DNA of 64,000 bases from Arenibacter sp041392165 (GCA_041392165.1 JAWKMN010000004.1:124001-188000), one strand, 5' to 3'; positions 1 to 9,643 are shown, numbered from the stretch's first letter. A program made the numbers and translations. Notes: generated by a model not told the origin, from the letters alone.

Positions 1-864
1 TTTCCCAAGCTTAAGATTGTTGCCCGTGGCAACAAAATTAAGGTCTATGGCGACGAAGACCTATTGGATGAATTCGATAAAAAGTTCGACCTGCTTACCG
101 CCCATTATGCCAAGTATAATAAATTGGATGAAAATAGCATTGAGCGAATCCTTGCGGGCAATGGGCAAGAAGTGTTGGAATCTTCGGAAATTAGTGGCGA
201 AGTTTTGGTACATGGGGTAAGTGGTAGGCTTATCAAGGCGCAAACCGTAAACCAGCGAAGATTGGTGGATGCGGCCAGAAACAATGATATGGTATTTGCC
301 GTAGGACCTGCGGGAACAGGAAAAACATATACAGGCGTGGCCTTGGCGGTAAAAGCATTGAAGGAAAAACAGGTAAAACGTATCATATTGACCAGACCAG
401 CCGTGGAGGCCGGAGAAAATTTAGGTTTTTTGCCGGGAGATCTTAAGGAAAAGTTGGATCCCTATATGCAGCCTTTATACGATGCCCTACGGGATATGAT
501 AGCACCGGAAAAACTGGCCCATTATATAGAGAATGGCACCATACAGATAGCTCCTATGGCTTTTATGCGCGGTAGGACTTTGGACAATGCCTTTGTAATT
601 TTGGATGAGGCCCAGAACACTACCCATGCCCAAATGAAAATGTTCCTGACGAGAATGGGGAAAAATGCCAAATTTTTGATCAATGGGGATCCGGGCCAAA
701 TTGATTTGCCAAGGCGGTTCATCTCCGGATTAAAGGAAGCCCTATTGGTTCTGCAGAACATTGAAGGGATAGAGATTATTTATTTGGACGATAAGGATGT
801 GATAAGGCATAAATTGGTTAAAAAGGTTATCGAAGCCTATAAGGGAATTGAGCATAACAATTGA
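1..864 (+). CDS. phoH: PhoH family ATPase (5' partial)
   Basis: Cytoplasmic P-loop ATPase of the PhoH family; PhoH proteins are linked to RNA metabolism but their exact role is unsettled. The reading frame is open from base 1, so the N-terminus lies outside the window; a TTG at 64 is only an internal leucine. A Walker A motif GPAGTGKT is encoded at 304-327 and a Walker B segment (VILDEAQN) near 592-618, followed by the family-typical GDPGQIDLP. The stop is at 862-864, ten bases before the likely purC start, so the two genes are probably cotranscribed. Confidence 0.93.
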   Translation, partial: FPKLKIVARGNKIKVYGDEDLLDEFDKKFDLLTAHYAKYNKLDENSIERILAGNGQEVLESSEISGEVLVHGVSGRLIKAQTVNQRRLVDAARNNDMVFAVGPAGTGKTYTGVALAVKALKEKQVKRIILTRPAVEAGENLGFLPGDLKEKLDPYMQPLYDALRDMIAPEKLAHYIENGTIQIAPMAFMRGRTLDNAFVILDEAQNTTHAQMKMFLTRMGKNAKFLINGDPGQIDLPRRFISGLKEALLVLQNIEGIEIIYLDDKDVIRHKLVKKVIEAYKGIEHNN

Positions 865-874
865 TATTTACAGC

Positions 875-1831
875 ATGGGTAATACTATAATTGATACAAA
901 TTTCAACTTTCCTGGACAACAACGTTTGTATAAAGGAAAGGTCAGGGAGGTATATTATCTTGAAAACGATATTTTGGTGATGGTGGCTACCGACAGGCTC
1001 TCCGCTTTTGATGTGGTAATGCCAAAAGGAATTCCCTATAAAGGTCAGATATTGAATCAGATAGCTACTAAAATGATGGCGGATACTGCCGATATAGTCC
1101 CCAATTGGTTAATGGCCACTCCGGACCCCAATGTTGCCGTAGGGTTTGCCTGTGAGCCGTTTAAGGTGGAAATGGTGATTAGGGGTTATTTGTCCGGGCA
1201 TGCCGCAAGGGAATACAAGTTAGGGAAGAGGATGTTATGCGGGGTTGCCATGCCCCAAGGTATGATGGAAAACGATAAATTTCCCACTCCTATTATAACC
1301 CCTGCTACCAAGGCCGAAATGGGGGACCATGATGAGGATATTTCCAGGGAAGCCATTTTGGAAAGGGGAATTGTAAGCGAGGAAGATTACCTGATTCTTG
1401 AAAAGTATACCAGGGCACTCTTTCAAAGAGGTACGGAAATTGCTGCAAAAAGAGGATTGATCCTAGTGGATACCAAATACGAATTTGGGAAAACCAAGGA
1501 TGGGAAAATAGTACTTATCGATGAAATCCATACCCCGGATTCTTCTCGTTATTTTTATGCCGAAGGCTATAGGGAACGACAGAACAGGGGAGAGGCCCAA
1601 AAGCAATTGTCCAAGGAGTTTGTACGTCAATGGTTGATAAGCAATAACTTTCAGGGCTTAAAGGGGCAAGTGGTACCTGAAATGACCGATGAATATATTC
1701 AATCGGTTTCGGAAAGATACATTGAACTCTACGAAAATATTACCGGAGAAAAATTTATCAAGGCCGATATTTCCGATATCCAGTCCAGAATTGGGAAAAA
1801 TGTTTTGGGGTACCTGTCATCCCTAAAATAA
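875..1831 (+). CDS. purC: Phosphoribosylaminoimidazole-succinocarboxamide synthase
   Basis: SAICAR synthase of de novo purine synthesis; joins CAIR and aspartate using ATP in the cytoplasm. The N-terminus carries the family signature LYKGKVREVY and then ATDRLSAFDVVM, and the C-terminal half has VLIDEIHTPDSSRY. At 318 residues it is the long form rather than the roughly 237-residue enterobacterial form. The ATG at 875 is preferred: the frame is open back to a TTG at 848, but that lies inside phoH and would add nine unconserved residues. Its stop codon directly abuts the stop codon of the convergent exonuclease gene. Confidence 0.95.
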   Translation: MGNTIIDTNFNFPGQQRLYKGKVREVYYLENDILVMVATDRLSAFDVVMPKGIPYKGQILNQIATKMMADTADIVPNWLMATPDPNVAVGFACEPFKVEMVIRGYLSGHAAREYKLGKRMLCGVAMPQGMMENDKFPTPIITPATKAEMGDHDEDISREAILERGIVSEEDYLILEKYTRALFQRGTEIAAKRGLILVDTKYEFGKTKDGKIVLIDEIHTPDSSRYFYAEGYRERQNRGEAQKQLSKEFVRQWLISNNFQGLKGQVVPEMTDEYIQSVSERYIELYENITGEKFIKADISDIQSRIGKNVLGYLSSLK

Positions 1832-2497
1832 TTATCCCATTTTCAATAGGTCCTTTAATCGCAGTTGTTCCTTGCCCTTCAATCGACTCCCGATTTTTAG
1901 GAACGCAATGGCAGTAATGTAGGCATCGCCTAATGCCGTATGCCTATCTTTTTGGGATATATCGAACTTTTCCGCCAATTCATCCAAGGAATAGTGTTCT
2001 TTCTTTTTGAAAACATTGGAATTCAATAGTGTTTTTTTGTATAGATTTGAAGTATCCAATACCTTGTTTTTCAACTTGGGAAGGCCGTTTCTTTCCAATG
2101 CCTTGTTGATCATGGTAATGTCGAAAATGGCATGGTGCGCCACAATTACAGCATTCTGCAAGAAGCCCAATAGTTCTTTGATGGCCGTACTTTCGCTTAT
2201 GTAGGAGGTCCCGCCATTTTTAAGGATACCATGAATTTTTGCAGTTTCCGCGTTGTAATGCTCCTGCTTTAAAAAGAGCTCCAAACTTTGGTTCAAGGCA
2301 ATATTTTTGTTGACCAAACTTAGGGCGCCTATGCATAGAATCCTATCATTGAGATAGTCGAAACCGGTAGTCTCCGTATCCAAGACTACAAATCTTACCA
2401 AGCTGAGGTCCTCGATCGGTTTTTTATTGAAGCTATTCTCGTATTCTTGCCAATAATCGGGATAGTCGATTACTTTTTTTTTAAAGAAATTTATCAT
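1832..2497 (-). CDS. DnaQ-like 3'-5' exonuclease
   Basis: Predicted DEDDh exonuclease, 221 residues, related to the DNA polymerase III epsilon subunit. The three exo motifs are visible: VLDTETTGFD (Exo I), AHHAIFD (Exo II) and HTALGDAYITA (Exo III, with the DEDDh histidine). The start overlaps the stop of the upstream CBS/DUF294 gene by four bases (ATGA), which implies translational coupling. DnaQ-type exonucleases next to DUF294 proteins are a recurrent pairing, so a stand-alone signalling or nucleotide-turnover role is more likely than being the replicative proofreading subunit. The substrate is not known. Confidence 0.85.
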   Translation of the reverse strand: MINFFKKKVIDYPDYWQEYENSFNKKPIEDLSLVRFVVLDTETTGFDYLNDRILCIGALSLVNKNIALNQSLELFLKQEHYNAETAKIHGILKNGGTSYISESTAIKELLGFLQNAVIVAHHAIFDITMINKALERNGLPKLKNKVLDTSNLYKKTLLNSNVFKKKEHYSLDELAEKFDISQKDRHTALGDAYITAIAFLKIGSRLKGKEQLRLKDLLKMG

Positions 2498-4416
2498 CTC
2501 AACAAGTTTGAAACCTTGAATCTTATACTTACCAATTCCTGAATTTCCTTTATGGTCTTAAATGTCCTTTTAAGCTTAATCTTTTCTTCCTTGGTCAATT
2601 CTTCTATGGCAATATACCTGCCCGAATCATTGTGGAGCAGACCATGTTTGGTCCTGAACTTCAATAGTGCCCTTGTGGCATAGGAACAGGCCATGAAGAT
2701 TTCCTCATTGTTGGGTTCCAGCTCCGCCAATTTTTCAAATCGCTCCGCAGTACTGTTAATAGATTTGACCGAATGGGATAAAATCAACACTCTTGCCGCA
2801 TCGGTCAAAGGCATTAAAGCCCTTCTCTTGAGATCGAAAGAATCTTTATGTTCCCCGTCTTCCTCCACCAGCAGCTGTCTAAAAAAGCCTGTTGGAGAAG
2901 GGTTTTGTAAAGCACCACTGGCCAAGTGTAAATAGAAAATGGGATATTTTTTGGTGGCCTCAAAAATGTGCTCCGATAGTTCATCTACCAGATTTACATC
3001 ACCATAGGTAATATTATAATCGAAAAATATAGAAGAAAGCAGTACTTCATCTGTTCCCGGGTTTATAATCCATTGGGAAATGATCTTTTTCCATTCCTCA
3101 AGGCTCAAGCACCAATTGGGATTGGAGGCCATCATTTCTGCTGGACAATAATCGTATCCAATATCAAATAATCCTTTATTTATTAGCTTGGATAATTTTA
3201 AAAAATAGCCGGTCGTTTCTATAAGCTTGTCTTCGGGAACATTTTCAAAGACCAAGGCGTTGTCCTGATCGGTCTGAAGGAGTTGTTCGCTACGTCCCTG
3301 ACTACCAAGTGCCAGCCATGCAAACTTTACCGGAGGCTTTGTGGGCATTTCCTCCAAGGATAGTTTGATAATTTGTTTAACGCAGGCATCGTTAAGTTCG
3401 GATATTATTTTGGTAGTCAATTTGATGGGGATATTTTGATCCAAATAGTTCCGTAACAGTTGCGTTATACTTTTTCTGATTTGTTTGATCGATTTTATTT
3501 TCTTGGCCCTATTTATAGCTTTTATCAATACCGCAGGGTTGTTGCCCAAGGCCACCATAACATCGTGCTTGGATAATATTCCAATGGCCTTTGAGTTGGG
3601 AGTGCCATCCTTGGTTATACATAGATGGCTGATATTGCTTTTCATCATGGCCATCTGTGCCTGGGTTATGGTCAAATGTTTGTTATAGGTAATTACCGGG
3701 GAAACCATTATTTCCTGGGCCATGGTCGTAATAGGGTATTTGCCAGTAACAATATTGTTCCTAAGATCTTTGTCCGTAATGATCCCTATGGGCATTTTAT
3801 TCTTGACCACCAGCATGGCGCCCACTTTTTTTTCGGTCATTCTCTTGGCTATAGTTTTGGCCGAGGTAGTTGCGGTACAGCTCACCAATTTTTTGGAATA
3901 CTGTACGGACTGCAGATCCAATACATGGGTATCCGGGACCACAGCATTTATATCCGGTACTTCATCATATAATTTGCCCCGATGGCTTTTGGAATAAGGA
4001 TTTCTGGTATTGGAGGCGAAACTCTCTATTAAGAAGTTTCCAACCGCTATATTTTTTTGGGCATAAGGTTTAAAAATGGTAATGGGAATGGCATACAGAA
4101 TACTTTCCTCATGTGCTTTTGCACTTATTTTATAATTTTCATGGGCCATTAAGGGCCTAAGTCCAAATATGTCGCCCTCGTCGCACATGTCCATGATATT
4201 TTTGTCCGCTCCTTTTTTAAGGGCTATAGCACCCTTGTTCACTACATAGAAATGGGAATGGGGTTCATCGTTTTCAGAGAAAATAACACTATCCTTTTCC
4301 TTATAGACAATGGTAATTTCTTGGGCAAGGGTTTCAAGGTCTGCCTGGCCCAAAACATTGAACGGGGGGAAATTCTTCAGAAAATCGGCTACCCTGTGCG
4401 AAATGGTATTTTTCAT
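2494..4416 (-). CDS. cNMP-binding/CBS/DUF294 nucleotidyltransferase-like protein
   Basis: A 640-residue cytoplasmic regulator. Domain order: a cyclic-nucleotide-binding-like beta barrel (about residues 15-120), a paired CBS module (about 170-300), a DUF294 nucleotidyltransferase-like domain, and a DUF294 C-terminal helical domain. The nucleotidyltransferase region has LALGSQGRSEQLLQTDQDN, matching the GSxGRxE...TDQDN pattern of GlnD-like putative nucleotidyltransferases. The architecture suggests control by an adenine nucleotide or cyclic nucleotide. It overlaps the downstream exonuclease gene by four bases. No direct target can be named from sequence. Confidence 0.85.
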   Translation of the reverse strand: MKNTISHRVADFLKNFPPFNVLGQADLETLAQEITIVYKEKDSVIFSENDEPHSHFYVVNKGAIALKKGADKNIMDMCDEGDIFGLRPLMAHENYKISAKAHEESILYAIPITIFKPYAQKNIAVGNFLIESFASNTRNPYSKSHRGKLYDEVPDINAVVPDTHVLDLQSVQYSKKLVSCTATTSAKTIAKRMTEKKVGAMLVVKNKMPIGIITDKDLRNNIVTGKYPITTMAQEIMVSPVITYNKHLTITQAQMAMMKSNISHLCITKDGTPNSKAIGILSKHDVMVALGNNPAVLIKAINRAKKIKSIKQIRKSITQLLRNYLDQNIPIKLTTKIISELNDACVKQIIKLSLEEMPTKPPVKFAWLALGSQGRSEQLLQTDQDNALVFENVPEDKLIETTGYFLKLSKLINKGLFDIGYDYCPAEMMASNPNWCLSLEEWKKIISQWIINPGTDEVLLSSIFFDYNITYGDVNLVDELSEHIFEATKKYPIFYLHLASGALQNPSPTGFFRQLLVEEDGEHKDSFDLKRRALMPLTDAARVLILSHSVKSINSTAERFEKLAELEPNNEEIFMACSYATRALLKFRTKHGLLHNDSGRYIAIEELTKEEKIKLKRTFKTIKEIQELVSIRFKVSNLLR

Positions 4417-4832
4417 CTAATGAAACTATTTTAAATTTTGGTCCGATACAACACCCTGAATAATCATTCTTGTTTGTAAATATGGTTCCCGCGCGCCATG
4501 GAACTCAAAAAAACTTTCGATCAAGAAAAAAAGCTCATGTATGCTTTAACCAAAAAAGGTTGGATGGGTTCAAAGTTAAATTATATACTTCATCCTTAAA
4601 AGAAAAGATGATACGATTTACTATGCAAGAAAGGATGCCCGGTCCTTATGGATTTTGTTTCCCTTTTTTTGTGCTAACAGTGTATTTGACTGGTTTACAT
4701 TGTTATAGGAATTAGTAATGATCATTGTAGAACGGATATCGGTCCCATACTTGAAATTTCGGTAGTATCTTTGTAGCTTAGGCACCATCAGGAGAACTTT
4801 ATTATTGAATTCCTTTGTATATTTAATATCGC
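4417..4832. other. Intergenic region, divergent promoters
   Basis: 416 bases between the DUF294 gene (minus) and the cytochrome/FG-GAP lipoprotein gene (plus). A TANNTTTG-type -7 box (TATCTTTG, 4766-4773) lies about 60 bases before the plus-strand gene, but no good TTTG -33 box sits at the usual spacing. The only open frame of note (4470-4715, plus) is basic, low in family-like features and has no visible initiation context; I do not call it. Confidence 0.5.
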
Positions 4833-6410
4833 ATGAAGAATTTTATTTCGCTGACCCTCCTCATTGGATTGCTATTTTCCTGTTCCGGAAACAAAAAGGA
4901 ATCGCCGATTTCGGAATATAAAGAACCAACGGCAACTAATTTTTCCGGAAATCGCCTGGCCGAAATTCACTGTGCCAGTTGTCATCACTTTGTTAAACCG
5001 GAGATGTTGCCCAAGTCCAGTTGGGAAAACGATGTTCTTCCGGCAATGGGCCATCGATTGGGGATATACAAAGGAGGCGTAAGACCGGATAGCCTCTTTG
5101 ATAACGGTAGGAGCGGGGAAGTGGTCCAAAAGGCAAATATCTTTCCCGAAAGACCGCTTATTGCCCGATCCGATTGGGATAAAATAGTGGATTATTACCT
5201 TAACAATGCCCCGGATACCATTTTGCCCCCTAAGCGGGCCAATAAAATTAATATGGGCCTAAAGCATTTTAAATATAGAGAGTCTGCTTTTTCCCATACT
5301 CCTCCCCTAACGTCCATGGTAAAAATCCTACCCGAAAATAGGGGAGTGGTATTTGCAGATAGTAAACGAAATATAAATAGCCTAAGTTTCCTTACCAAGA
5401 ATCTTGAAAAGGATTTTGTTCTCGGCCTTAAATCGGCACCTGTTCATTATTACGAAAGGTATGATACCATTTATTTGACAACTGCCGGCAAAAATATTTT
5501 TCCCAATGATGTTTCGGATGGGGCCTTACAAAAGATATTTACAGAGGGAACCGAAGGGGCATACACCGCCCAAGAAATACTTCCCAATTTACAACGGCCC
5601 GTATATATGGCCTATGGCGACTTAAACAACGACGGATTGGAAGACATTGTGGCCTGTGAATACGGCAATGAAACCGGAAAGTTGGTCTGGTACGAAAACG
5701 AAGGGGGCGATAAGTACATTTTACACACCTTGGATAATAGACCTGGTGCCATTACAGCCGTAATAAGGGATGCCAATGGAGATGGTCTCCAGGACATTTT
5801 TGTATTAATGGCCCAAGGGGATGAAGGTATTGTATATTATCAAAACAAGGGAGATGGTACTTTTTCCAACAAAAGATTGCTCTCTTTTCTTCCTCTAAAC
5901 GGTTCCCAATATATGGAACTGGTAGATTTTAATGGGGATGGTTATGATGATATAGTATATGTATGTGGGGATAATGCGGATAAAACCCCCATATTAAAGG
6001 ATTATCACGGTATATATATCTTTTTGAACGATGGGGATTTAAATTTTAAACAATCCTTTTTCTACCATTTGAACGGGGCCTATAAAGCACTGACTAGGGA
6101 TTACGATTTGGACGGAGACCCAGATATTGCGGCCATTTCATTTTTTCCTGATTATAGGGGTTCTCCCGAGGAGAGTTTTGTGTACCTGGAAAATAAAGGG
6201 GATATGAAATTTGAAGATTATTCCTTTCCGGAGTCGATCAAAGGCCGATGGATCGTAATGGACGCGGAGGACATGGATGCAGATGGCGATATTGATTTGG
6301 CCCTAGGGTCTTTCGTGTATTTTTTGCCATTAGGGGACACGACCGGTCTAGGGCAAAAATGGTTATCCAACGGACCATCAATTATAGTTTTGGAAAATAC
6401 CACTCGATGA
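4833..6410 (+). CDS. Lipoprotein with c-type heme site and FG-GAP repeats
   Basis: A 525-residue predicted envelope lipoprotein. The signal peptide ends in a lipobox-like LLFSC with Cys17. A single CXXCH heme-attachment motif (CASCH, residues 47-51) starts a short monoheme cytochrome-like segment. The rest carries at least five calcium-binding FG-GAP/VCBS-type motifs (NNDGLEDIV, DANGDGLQDIF, DFNGDGYDDIV, DYDLDGDPDIA, DMDADGDIDLA), which suggests a beta-propeller. It therefore probably sits on the outside of a membrane as a combined electron-transfer and adhesion or scaffold protein. It stands alone, with no cytochrome maturation or oxidase gene beside it. Function unknown. Confidence 0.8.
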   Translation: MKNFISLTLLIGLLFSCSGNKKESPISEYKEPTATNFSGNRLAEIHCASCHHFVKPEMLPKSSWENDVLPAMGHRLGIYKGGVRPDSLFDNGRSGEVVQKANIFPERPLIARSDWDKIVDYYLNNAPDTILPPKRANKINMGLKHFKYRESAFSHTPPLTSMVKILPENRGVVFADSKRNINSLSFLTKNLEKDFVLGLKSAPVHYYERYDTIYLTTAGKNIFPNDVSDGALQKIFTEGTEGAYTAQEILPNLQRPVYMAYGDLNNDGLEDIVACEYGNETGKLVWYENEGGDKYILHTLDNRPGAITAVIRDANGDGLQDIFVLMAQGDEGIVYYQNKGDGTFSNKRLLSFLPLNGSQYMELVDFNGDGYDDIVYVCGDNADKTPILKDYHGIYIFLNDGDLNFKQSFFYHLNGAYKALTRDYDLDGDPDIAAISFFPDYRGSPEESFVYLENKGDMKFEDYSFPESIKGRWIVMDAEDMDADGDIDLALGSFVYFLPLGDTTGLGQKWLSNGPSIIVLENTTR

Positions 6411-6619
6411 ACCATTATGTATTGGGACATAATTGGAAAGCTCGGAAGAATATTTTTGCCATAAGCCATAAGCCATAAGCAATGGGCAATGATCAGTTTA
6501 CAATTTACAACGGGCAGAGTGTATGGCAGGCAGGCCTGTCTTTGCCAATATTGGACATAGGTTGGCATCACCTACTGCTTGTAGCTTACCGCCTACGGCC
6601 TATAGAATAATTACAAACC
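6411..6619. repeat. Spacer with short GCCATAA direct repeats
   Basis: Between the lipoprotein gene and pepT (convergent). Around 6458-6482 the heptamer CCATAAG recurs in tandem, followed by similar low-complexity text (AAGCAATGGGCAATG). No gene or clear terminator is seen. Confidence 0.4.
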
Positions 6620-7843
6620 CTATCTTTCAGCGGTAAGCTCGCAAATTTTTACGATGACCTCTACCGCTTTTTGCATACTCTCTACAGGGACATACTCATA
6701 TTTGCCATGAAAATTATGACCGCCTGCAAAAATATTGGGACAGGGCAGCCCCATATAACTCAATTGTGAGCCATCGGTACCGCCCCTTATTGGTTTAATG
6801 ATGGGTGAAATACCAAGACTTTCCATAGCTTCTTTGGCAATTTCAACAATATGCATTACCGGTTCAATTTTTTCCCGCATATTAAAATATTGATCTTGGA
6901 TATCCAGGGATGCAAACTCTCCATATTCTGCATTTAATTTTTCCGTCATGTATTGCAAAAGTTCTTTGCGTTGTTCAAATTTTTTTAGGTCGTGGTCCCT
7001 AATGATCAATTCAATTTCGGCTAGTTCAATTTCGCCCTTAATATGGTGAACATGAAAGAAACCTTCCCGTTCCGTAGTTTTTTGGGGAATTTCATGTCCG
7101 GGCAATTGGGAAACGAAATCGTTGGCGATCAAAATGGCATTGACCATTTTGCCCTTGGCATAACCGGGATGTACACTTTTCCCCTTGATAGTTATTTTGG
7201 CAGCTGCCGCATTAAAGTTTTCGTATTCCAATTCCCCAATTTGGCTACCGTCCATTGTATAGGCCCAATCGGCCCCAAAGGCTGCAACATCAAAATGGTG
7301 TGCCCCACGGCCAATTTCTTCATCCGGGGTAAATCCTACCCTGATCTTACCGTGTTTAATTTCGGGATGTTGTATTAAATACTCCATGGCCGTAACGATC
7401 TCCGTTATGCCGGCCTTATCATCCGCACCCAGCAAAGTGGTACCATCTGTGGTGATGAGGGTATTGCCCTTATATTGCAATAGATCATCAAAATAACTTG
7501 GGGAGAGTATAATATTTTCTGCGTTGTTAAGAACAATATCCCCACCGTCATAATTTTTGATTATTTGGGGCTTGACTTCGGTGGCAGTGAAATCTGGGGA
7601 AGTATCAAAATGTGCAATAAACCCAATAGTAGGCACTTCCTTTTCCATATTACTGGGCAAAGTGGCCATAATATATGCTTTGTCATCGATAACCACATCC
7701 TGCATTCCTATTTGTTTAAGTTCCGCCTCTAATTTACGGGCCAGTGTCCATTGCTTTTCGGTACTGGGGGTGGTAGGGGAGCTGGGGTCGCTTTGGGTAT
7801 CTATGGTAATATAACTTATGAACCGGTCAATAATATGTTGCAT
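6620..7843 (-). CDS. pepT: Peptidase T (tripeptide aminopeptidase)
   Basis: M20B metallopeptidase that removes the N-terminal residue of tripeptides in the cytoplasm. It has 407 residues, matching the family length. Motifs seen: GFIAHFDTSPDF (first metal-binding His and Asp), LLGADDKAGITEI (bridging Asp), TPDEEIGRGAHHFD (catalytic Glu pair), the dimerisation-lid segment SVHPGYAKGKMVNAI, and RGGTDGSQLSYMGLPCPNIFAGG with a following His. The ATG at 7843 is chosen; an ATG six codons upstream would add MIKISF without conservation. Confidence 0.95.
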   Translation of the reverse strand: MQHIIDRFISYITIDTQSDPSSPTTPSTEKQWTLARKLEAELKQIGMQDVVIDDKAYIMATLPSNMEKEVPTIGFIAHFDTSPDFTATEVKPQIIKNYDGGDIVLNNAENIILSPSYFDDLLQYKGNTLITTDGTTLLGADDKAGITEIVTAMEYLIQHPEIKHGKIRVGFTPDEEIGRGAHHFDVAAFGADWAYTMDGSQIGELEYENFNAAAAKITIKGKSVHPGYAKGKMVNAILIANDFVSQLPGHEIPQKTTEREGFFHVHHIKGEIELAEIELIIRDHDLKKFEQRKELLQYMTEKLNAEYGEFASLDIQDQYFNMREKIEPVMHIVEIAKEAMESLGISPIIKPIRGGTDGSQLSYMGLPCPNIFAGGHNFHGKYEYVPVESMQKAVEVIVKICELTAER

Positions 7844-8038
7844 AAAACTAATTTTAATCAAAAATACGGTTTATTATTTTTTATATGGTACTATTGTGGC
7901 AACTCTCCGGTACTACCTATGATGTCTTGTTTCCAGAGGTGCATTGGTATAGGACATTTACCTAAGGTTTTTATTTAGTAAATGGATTTAGGGATAAAGA
8001 TGCCCTTTGGAGAGGGGTAGGTGGTTACATTATTAGTT

Positions 8039-8046
8039 TATATTTG
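8039..8046 (+). promoter_or_regulatory. -7 promoter box (TATATTTG)
   Basis: Exact TANNTTTG match 25 bases before the start of the small secreted protein gene. No convincing TTTG -33 element is found about 19 bases upstream. Confidence 0.45.
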
Positions 8047-8070
8047 TATTTATAATCAGCACCAGAAGCT

Positions 8071-8487
8071 ATGCGTAAAAATGTTTTCCCAACCCTGGTC
8101 TTTATTGTCGGATTTTTGATATCCGCCCAGGCACAGCAAGAATGTAGTTTGGGCATTGGGGCCACGGAATCGGATACCATTATACAAATATTTCAGCTCA
8201 AGGAGGAACAGATAACCCATTTGGAGGAGTTTAAGGCGGCTCTGGAAATTGAAACGGGCTTATTGGACGAGGAACGAAAAAATCTATTTGAAAACCATCC
8301 ACAGAGTACCCCTGAGGATTTAACGGCTTTGGGAGCGAAGTATAAGGTTTTGGAGGAAAGAATGAAGCAGGTTTTCAAAAAGTACGATCTTAAACTTTTG
8401 GCACTTTTTAATGAAAGGCAATACCAAAGGTATGTAACACTTTGTCAGGAAGTGTCCAGGCAACCCTTAGTGGTAGTGCCAAAATAA
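8071..8487 (+). CDS. Small secreted helical protein, Spy-like
   Basis: A 138-residue protein with a clear signal peptide (hydrophobic LVFIVGFLISAQAQ, cleavage likely after AQA). The mature part is charged and predicted helical, with a spacing of hydrophobic residues and a NERQYQRY segment that faintly resembles the LTxxQ repeats of Spy/CpxP periplasmic chaperones. That resemblance is only by eye. It is monocistronic, facing away from pepT. No enzymatic motif is visible. Confidence 0.65.
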   Translation: MRKNVFPTLVFIVGFLISAQAQQECSLGIGATESDTIIQIFQLKEEQITHLEEFKAALEIETGLLDEERKNLFENHPQSTPEDLTALGAKYKVLEERMKQVFKKYDLKLLALFNERQYQRYVTLCQEVSRQPLVVVPK

Positions 8488-8545
8488 ATTGTAGTAAATG
8501 TTGATAAAAAGCGTGTGTTTAGAGTGGTATGGCAGGGGTAGTTTG

Positions 8546-8553
8546 TATTTTTG
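8546..8553 (+). promoter_or_regulatory. -7 promoter box (TATTTTTG) of pyrD
   Basis: TANNTTTG match only seven bases before the first ATG (8560). A transcript starting a few bases downstream would leave almost no leader for that ATG, which favours the second ATG at 8569 as the pyrD start. Confidence 0.45.
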
Positions 8554-8568
8554 TGAAAAATGATTTAC

Positions 8569-9621
8569 ATGTACAAACAGCTTATCCGCCCCATCCTTTT
8601 TCAATTTGATCCAGAAAGCGTTCACCATTTTACTTTTGGAGCTATTCGTTTTTTTTCCAGAATAGGATTTGCCCCTATATTTAGGGCCCTATATTTGGTT
8701 GATGATCCCCGATTGGAACGTGAATTGTTTGGGTTGAAATTTAAAAATCCGGTGGGATTAGCGGCCGGTTTTGACAAGGATGCCAAATTGTACAAGGAAC
8801 TATCCGATTTTGGATTTGGATTCATTGAAATTGGTACCCTGACCCCCAAACCTCAGGATGGAAATCCAAGAAAACGATTGTTTCGCTTAAGGAAAGATCA
8901 GGCTATCGTCAATAGAATGGGGTTCAATAACAAGGGGGTTTTCGAGGCTGTAGAAAATCTAAAAAAGAATCATGGAGTATTGATCGGGGGCAATATCGGG
9001 AAGAATAAGATAACTCCCAATGAACTGGCAGCCAAGGATTATTTAATATGTTTTGATGCCCTGTTCGATCATGTGGATTATTTTGTGGTAAATGTTAGCT
9101 CACCAAATACCCCCGGGCTTAGGGAACTTCAGGATAGACAACCTTTAACGGCCTTATTAAAGGAATTGAAAAAAGAAAATACCAAATTGGCATCGACAAA
9201 GGATGGGAAAGAGAGGCCCATTCTTTTGAAAATAGCGCCCGATTTATCCAATGATCAATTATTGGATATTATTGGTATTGTGAAGGATACGGCCATAGAT
9301 GGGGTTATTGCGACCAATACGACTATTGCTCGCGATAATTTGAAATCTAATTTATTGTTAACAGAGGAAGTAGGGGGGCTAAGCGGTAGGCCACTTACTA
9401 AAAGAAGTACGGAGGTAATCCGGTTTTTATCGGAAAAAAGCAATAAGGCCTTTCCAATTATCGGGGTAGGTGGAATTCATTCTGAGGAAGATGCACTGGA
9501 AAAATTGGACGCCGGGGCCGACTTGGTTCAATTGTATACAGGGTTTATCTATGAAGGCCCGTCACTTATAAGAAGAATCAATAAGGCCATTATAAGTCGG
9601 TTTAATGACCGGAAGGGGTAG
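8569..9621 (+). CDS. pyrD: Dihydroorotate dehydrogenase (quinone), class 2
   Basis: Oxidises dihydroorotate to orotate in pyrimidine synthesis with FMN, passing electrons to quinone at the inner membrane. About 350 residues, typical of class 2. Motifs: an N-terminal membrane-associating helix region (RPILFQFDPESVHHF), NPVGLAAGFDKDA, NRMGFNN, NVSSPNTPGLR with the class 2 catalytic Ser, and GVGGIHSEEDALEKLDAGAD with LYTGFIYEGP for phosphate binding. The start at 8569 (MYKQLIRPIL) fits relatives better than the ATG at 8560, three codons upstream. Confidence 0.94.
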   Translation: MYKQLIRPILFQFDPESVHHFTFGAIRFFSRIGFAPIFRALYLVDDPRLERELFGLKFKNPVGLAAGFDKDAKLYKELSDFGFGFIEIGTLTPKPQDGNPRKRLFRLRKDQAIVNRMGFNNKGVFEAVENLKKNHGVLIGGNIGKNKITPNELAAKDYLICFDALFDHVDYFVVNVSSPNTPGLRELQDRQPLTALLKELKKENTKLASTKDGKERPILLKIAPDLSNDQLLDIIGIVKDTAIDGVIATNTTIARDNLKSNLLLTEEVGGLSGRPLTKRSTEVIRFLSEKSNKAFPIIGVGGIHSEEDALEKLDAGADLVQLYTGFIYEGPSLIRRINKAIISRFNDRKG

Positions 9622-9643
9622 ATTGTCCTAAGTTTTAGGGTAT

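Noticed and set aside
848..874. Upstream TTG start for purC
   Set aside because: It would overlap phoH and add unconserved residues; the ATG at 875 begins the conserved sequence.
4470..4715. 81-residue frame in the 4.4-4.8 kb spacer
   Set aside because: Composition is that of random AT-rich DNA and no domain or initiation context is seen.
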